Part shown: positions 1 through 2,602 of the stretch, piece after piece | Position numbering within the stretch: position 1 is the stretch's first letter | How the letters are laid out: each line of letters opens with the position of its first letter | Source of the DNA: Micrococcaceae bacterium UBA6021 | GTDB lineage: Bacteria; Actinomycetota; Actinomycetes; Actinomycetales; Micrococcaceae | Reading direction: 5' to 3' | Length of the DNA: 5,498 nt | NCBI GenBank assembly: GCA_002427975.1 | Contig: DIZT01000058.1 | Coordinates: 1,423 to 6,920 of the forward strand | Notes under the pieces: model-generated | What the model was told of the DNA's origin: nothing | Database searches by the model: none | The model's input: only the letters and a program-made list of their open reading frames with translations | Position numbers and translations under genes: made by a program

Positions 1-409
1 CCGGGCCATCCCAGAGCCCTGCCTTCTCCAAGCCGCCCTGCCACTCCTGCTGGGCCGCGGACAGGGCCTCGGGCCGGCCTTCATCCGCAGCCCGGACCGC
101 GGAGGCCGCACGGAAGAGCTCTTCAATGTCCTGCTGTTGCAGGGCAAACGCCTCCCTGTCCACGGGCGCCGCCGCGAGCAGCTGGTGTCCCAGCTGCTCA
201 TGCGTATCGAGGGAGGCGGCCAGATCCGCGACGCTGCCGTACTCGGCCTGGAGCCTGCCGGTCGCAGCTTCCATTTCGTTCACCACGAGCCGGACTCCCA
301 CGACTGTGACCGCAGCGCCGATGAACAGGGCGAGGAGCATCAGGGTGAACGCCCCGGACCACTCACGCTGCAGGCTCCACGAGCGGGGCGTGGTGGTGGC
401 TCTATTCAT
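1..409 (-). CDS. Membrane-anchored protein, N-terminal part (partial gene)
   Basis: This is an open frame of 136 complete codons that starts at ATG 409-407 and runs off the left edge without a stop. A GAGGA Shine-Dalgarno at 419-415, five bases before the ATG, supports this start. A basic N-terminus (residues 1-16, four Arg) is followed by one strongly hydrophobic segment at about residues 18-43 (LMLLALFIGAAVTVVGV in its middle), ending in Arg40. This predicts a signal anchor with the N-terminus inside. Residues 44-136 are Ala/Glu/Gln-rich and look helical, with no Cys and no second membrane segment in view. A single helix followed by a helical outer domain is the usual front of actinobacterial sensor kinases, GGDEF proteins and chemoreceptor-like proteins. 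The output domain is outside the window, so no function is assigned. The antitoxin gene upstream ends 106 bases away, and I infer separate expression. Confidence 0.75.
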   Translation of the reverse strand, partial: MNRATTTPRSWSLQREWSGAFTLMLLALFIGAAVTVVGVRLVVNEMEAATGRLQAEYGSVADLAASLDTHEQLGHQLLAAAPVDREAFALQQQDIEELFRAASAVRAADEGRPEALSAAQQEWQGGLEKAGLWDGP

Positions 410-467
410 GGGCGTCCTCGGACAGGGGTGATGTTATGCCTAAATTACACGGCACTTCCTACAATCG

Positions 468-518
468 GGTTTCGAGGCTCGATTTCGACGCGCTCAACCA
501 CAGGGTTTCGGCAGGCTA
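468..518. repeat. Left intergenic repeat block (GGTTTCGAC-type units)
   Basis: Three same-direction copies of one short unit are packed together: a degenerate one from 468 (ggtttcgaggctc), a full one at 481-500 (gatttcgacgcgctcaacca) and a truncated one at 503-518 (ggtttcggcaggcta, with one extra g in front). The full unit matches the unit at 1216-1235 in 18 of 20 positions. The block lies between the antitoxin gene and the membrane-protein gene, and its right end overlaps the antitoxin stop codon. A small perfect palindrome, TCGAG-G-CTCGA, sits at 472-482. I recall such units as frequent between genes in Arthrobacter; their function is unknown to me. Confidence 0.75.
492..518. repeat. 27-base direct repeat, left copy
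   Basis: This matches 1189-1215 in the same orientation at 25 of 27 positions without gaps. The only differences are at positions 11 and 12 (ag here, ca there). The start-to-start distance is 697 bases, and the toxin-antitoxin pair lies between the copies. The last three bases (516-518) are the reverse complement of the antitoxin TAG stop. Recombination between the copies would remove the whole cassette and leave one repeat. Confidence 0.8.
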
Positions 519-866
519 ACTGGCGAGCTTGTTGTGGTGTTCCAGCAATAGGTGCACGGCTTCGCGAATCAGCTCGGACTGCGGCTTACCCAGCTCCGTC
601 ACCAGTTCCATAAAAGCCCGGTATTCGACATCGGCGATCCGCCCACGCACGGTGGCGGATTCGCCCGGCGTCGAGTCCCCGACGCGGGGCCGGCCGCGGC
701 GTATGGCCTGCCTGATGGCTGCATCACCGCCGTACTCTCGCAACAGGAATGCGCGCCCAGAAGCAGCGGCGTCGCTGCCGAGTTGTACAGCAGCCGCTTC
801 CAGGGGCGAGTCGCCGGTCAGACGATCGGCAAGTGCATCGTAGTCCGTTTTCCTCTGATCCGTCAC
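516..866 (-). CDS. Ribbon-helix-helix antitoxin-like protein
   Basis: A 116-residue protein, probably the antitoxin and DNA-binding autorepressor of the toxin-like gene just upstream. The start is GTG at 866-864, not ATG. It overlaps the toxin stop by four bases (GTGA) and is preceded by a strong GGGAGGA at 882-876, nine bases away, so translation is probably coupled. The C-terminal third reads as a ribbon-helix-helix: a strand at about residues 71-77 (ATVRGRI), helix A at about 78-92, a turn at Gly93, then SELIREAVHLLLEH at 97-110. The N-terminal half (YDALA at 9-13; DAAASGRAFL at 32-41) resembles, from memory, antitoxins of a widespread actinobacterial pair whose members have a YDELA-type start and a GRA(L/M)LE motif. 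That half would be the toxin-binding part. The fold is fairly sure from sequence; the antitoxin role is inferred from gene order and overlap. Confidence 0.75.
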   Translation of the reverse strand: MTDQRKTDYDALADRLTGDSPLEAAAVQLGSDAAASGRAFLLREYGGDAAIRQAIRRGRPRVGDSTPGESATVRGRIADVEYRAFMELVTELGKPQSELIREAVHLLLEHHNKLAS

Positions 867-1138
867 GGCTGGTAGTCCTCCCGGAATCGCTTGAATTTTG
901 GACCGAGCGTCATTGCGTGAAACACGACGGCTTCTTTCCCTGTTGCAGGAAAATCGTTCACGAGGATTTCCAACTCTCGATCGGTCTGCTCATGAGCCGG
1001 TCCGATAAACAGCATAATCCGGCCCTCTTGCGCCTCGCCCTCCAGTTCGGCCTCAAACGTGGCATTTAGGATGGCATGGATCTGGTCGGCCCTCGGGATC
1101 CCGTGCCTCCCGCTTGATCCCACCCACTTCGGCGCCAT
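863..1138 (-). CDS. Small toxin-like protein, BrnT-like in layout
   Basis: A 91-residue protein, probably the toxin of a type II pair with the downstream ribbon-helix-helix gene. Features seen are KW at residues 4-5, RHGI at 11-14, a helix at about 16-27, a strand with LFIGPA at 43-48, RELEIL at 54-59, and a C-terminal VVFHAMTLGPKFKR at 71-84 with a conserved-looking His74. The pattern K/R-HGI, then R..(L)xIG, then a strand and a final basic Y/F-rich segment resembles BrnT ribonuclease toxins, and toxin before antitoxin is also the BrnT/BrnA order. From memory it fits better a separate actinobacterial family with the same layout (HGI, IGP, VIHAM). RNase activity is inference. The ATG at 1138-1136 has no Shine-Dalgarno and lies six bases after a TAGAAT -10 box, which points to leaderless translation. 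A hand count over 881-1140 gives about 57% G+C, below two jetC samples (61% and 75%). Confidence 0.75.
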   Translation of the reverse strand: MAPKWVGSSGRHGIPRADQIHAILNATFEAELEGEAQEGRIMLFIGPAHEQTDRELEILVNDFPATGKEAVVFHAMTLGPKFKRFREDYQP

Positions 1139-1144
1139 GTGCTC

Positions 1145-1153
1145 ATTCTAACA
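1145..1153 (-). promoter_or_regulatory. Extended -10 promoter for the toxin-antitoxin pair
   Basis: On the minus strand the sequence reads TG-T-TAGAAT (1153-1145), then GAGCAC (1144-1139), then the toxin ATG. TAGAAT matches TATAAT in five of six bases, and the TG one base upstream makes an extended -10. Exactly six bases separate it from the ATG, so transcription should begin at the A of the start codon, which is the classic leaderless arrangement in actinobacteria. The -35 position (1173-1168, CACAAT) is poor, as is common with extended -10 promoters. Confidence 0.55.
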
Positions 1154-1161
1154 TTTTGTAG

Positions 1162-1178
1162 CCGATAATTGTGGTCGG
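1162..1178. promoter_or_regulatory. Possible operator: CCGA-N9-TCGG inverted repeat
   Basis: Four-base inverted arms (ccga at 1162-1165, tcgg at 1175-1178) flank nine AT-richer bases and straddle the expected -35 position of the toxin promoter. Ribbon-helix-helix antitoxins usually repress their own operon through short inverted repeats placed this way. The arms are short enough to arise by chance in GC-rich DNA, so this is only a candidate. Confidence 0.25.
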
Positions 1179-1181
1179 ATT

Positions 1182-1215
1182 TAGCCTGGCTCAACCACCA
1201 GGTTTCGGCAGGCTA
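1182..1215 (-). terminator. Imperfect hairpin after jetD, possible terminator
   Basis: TAGCCTG (1182-1188) pairs with CAGGCTA (1209-1215), and AACC (1193-1196) pairs with GGTT (1201-1204). The two stems are separated by a 4x4 internal loop and closed by a four-base loop. The structure lies 37 bases downstream of the jetD stop and upstream of the toxin promoter, where a terminator is expected. No U-tract follows on the minus strand (AAATCC follows), so it is not a classic intrinsic terminator. It may equally be just the folded form of the repeat. Confidence 0.35.
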
Positions 1216-1264
1216 GGTTTCGACGTGCTCAACCATCGGGGGTTCGACGGGCTCAACCACCGAG
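1188..1264. repeat. Right intergenic repeat block (GGTTTCGAC-type units)
   Basis: Same-direction unit copies fill this stretch: a 3' half-unit at 1188-1199 (ggctcaaccacc), a truncated unit at 1201-1215, a full unit at 1216-1235 (ggtttcgacgtgctcaacca) and a second full unit at 1240-1259 (gggttcgacgggctcaacca). The two full units match in 18 of 20 positions at a 24-base period. The block fills the jetD side of the gap before the toxin promoter, and its right end runs into the jetD reading frame and supplies the jetD stop codon. Confidence 0.75.
1189..1215. repeat. 27-base direct repeat, right copy
   Basis: This is the partner of the copy at 492-518 (25 of 27 identical, same orientation). It sits between the jetD stop and the toxin promoter, so the pair brackets the complete toxin-antitoxin transcription unit including its promoter. 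The 3' arm of the hairpin at 1182-1215 is part of this copy; the 5' arm (1182-1188) has no counterpart at the left copy. Confidence 0.8.
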
Positions 1265-2602
1265 TCGGTGCAAGGCCCAGTCCCAGCGGATCAGCTCCTG
1301 TTCCAGCCTGACCGCCGTCCCGAACGCGTCATCGCGCAGCCCTTCGTAGAGCGCGGACTCTTCGGCCGTCAGCCGGCTCAACACAGCCTTCGACGGCGAC
1401 GGCTCGCTGCCCCAGGCATCGCGGTGGGCCAGCAGCGTGGCCTGGTCCATCAGCACGCTCACCACATGCGGATGCACCGCGCGGAGCTGGTCCAGGATCC
1501 GGAACCCGTGGGTGTCCAGATCGCCCCAGTACAGGACCTCACAGTCACGCAGCCACCCGACGTCCCGCAGCGACGAGAACCCATAACCGCCGCCGTAAAT
1601 CGCCAGCGTGTCCGGGCGTTCGGGCAGGGCCAGGAAGTTGACCAGGTTCTCGGTGATGAGCACTTTGGTCACCGGCAGGCTTAGCGTGCTGAAGGCTTCA
1701 GCGGTCACAGTCAGGTCCCGCGCCCGGCCAAGCAGCGGCACAGCAGGATCCAACAGACGGAACCTGACCAGCTCGGGCGGGTGCAGGAAGCCGTGCCCTG
1801 CGGCGAAGCGTGCCGCGGGCGTCCGGGCTGGAGCCAGCCCCAGCAGCGAACCGGGCTCCGCGGACGAGTCTGGAAGAGTTTCATCGACCGACTCAACGGC
1901 GGTGCGCGCGGGGCTTGCCCGCAGCTCCACCGCCAGCTCGCTGATCACCGCCCTGTGGTTCTCAATGAACTTGGTGTGCACACCGGGAAGGCTCAGCTGG
2001 CGGACGTACATGCCAGGCTCGGGATGGTCCTCCAGCCAGAGGGCCACCCGGGCGGCCGTCAGCGCGTCAGCCCCGAGTTCCAGCAGCTTGAGCGGCCGCT
2101 TCAGCGCCCACCCGCGGAACGCGGAGTGCAGCGTGGACAGATCCCCGGCAAGCTCCACGAACCGGGCCGCGTCCTTCGCCTTACCCACAAAGCCGATCTC
2201 GGCCTCGGCGGACGCGAAGACCGCCGCCGCGGGCAGCTGGTTGGCCCCCACCGTGGTGCGTCCCACCTCGGCGGTTTCCAGGCTGAACGGACCGACGGCG
2301 GCGAACAACTCAGCTGCCCACGCACTCGCCGCAGCGTAGTCACTCCGGAGTGTCGCCGCCGTCGGACGTTTGAACGGACGACGGCGGGAGTACAGTCCGC
2401 TCGGTTCCAGCACCTCGCGGAGCAGCGCACCGCTGCCCCAGGCCTTCAGTGACTGCGCCCGCAGGTCAGCCAGGGTGGTCCAACCCTCCGCCCGCCCGGC
2501 CTGCGCCCGGCCAGGCGCGGAACCCGAAAGCCGGTCAGCGCGGAGGTCCCTTCCCAAACCTCGCAAGCTCGCTTCGGGGCCCTCGGGACGCCGCTTAGGC
2601 AC
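1253..2602 (-). CDS. jetD: Wadjet protein JetD (DUF3322/DUF2220, Toprim nuclease)
   Basis: The 449-residue nuclease subunit of a type I Wadjet system; in studied systems JetD cuts small closed-circular DNA once the JetABC motor has acted on it. The N-terminal DUF3322-like part includes WTTLADLR (41-48) and RQLSLPGVHTKFIE (201-214). The C-terminal DUF2220/Toprim part carries ITEN (316-319, acidic Glu318), YGGGYG (336-341), WGDLDTHGF (359-367, Asp361 and Asp363) and MDQATLLAHRD (385-395). The Toprim acids Glu...Asp-x-Asp are all present, so it looks active. The start is GTG at 2602-2600, overlapping the jetC TAA by eight bases, with only a weak GGGAC-like site upstream. Family similarity begins near residue 40; residues 1-40 are Arg/Ala/Gly-rich and unlike the family, so the true start is uncertain, though I see no better in-frame start. 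The stop and last two Gly codons lie within a repeat unit. Confidence 0.93.
   Translation of the reverse strand: MPKRRPEGPEASLRGLGRDLRADRLSGSAPGRAQAGRAEGWTTLADLRAQSLKAWGSGALLREVLEPSGLYSRRRPFKRPTAATLRSDYAAASAWAAELFAAVGPFSLETAEVGRTTVGANQLPAAAVFASAEAEIGFVGKAKDAARFVELAGDLSTLHSAFRGWALKRPLKLLELGADALTAARVALWLEDHPEPGMYVRQLSLPGVHTKFIENHRAVISELAVELRASPARTAVESVDETLPDSSAEPGSLLGLAPARTPAARFAAGHGFLHPPELVRFRLLDPAVPLLGRARDLTVTAEAFSTLSLPVTKVLITENLVNFLALPERPDTLAIYGGGYGFSSLRDVGWLRDCEVLYWGDLDTHGFRILDQLRAVHPHVVSVLMDQATLLAHRDAWGSEPSPSKAVLSRLTAEESALYEGLRDDAFGTAVRLEQELIRWDWALHRLGG

Noticed and set aside
431..436. Promoter for the membrane-protein gene (TAACAT as -10)
   Set aside because: It would give a short leader containing the GAGGA site, but the -35 position (GGAAGT) has almost no match and the hexamer is only a TANNNT, too weak to annotate.
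126..613. Overlapping plus-strand open frames of 101 and 158 codons at the left end
   Set aside because: They are antisense to the membrane-protein gene, which has a good Shine-Dalgarno and a clear transmembrane helix; the plus-strand translations look random.
468..1264. CRISPR array
   Set aside because: The repeats are few, variable and partly truncated, have no regular spacers, and two genes lie between the blocks.
1608..2339. Plus-strand open frame of 243 codons antisense to jetD
   Set aside because: It is Ser/Ala/Arg-rich, shows no recognisable domain, and lies fully over conserved JetD coding sequence.
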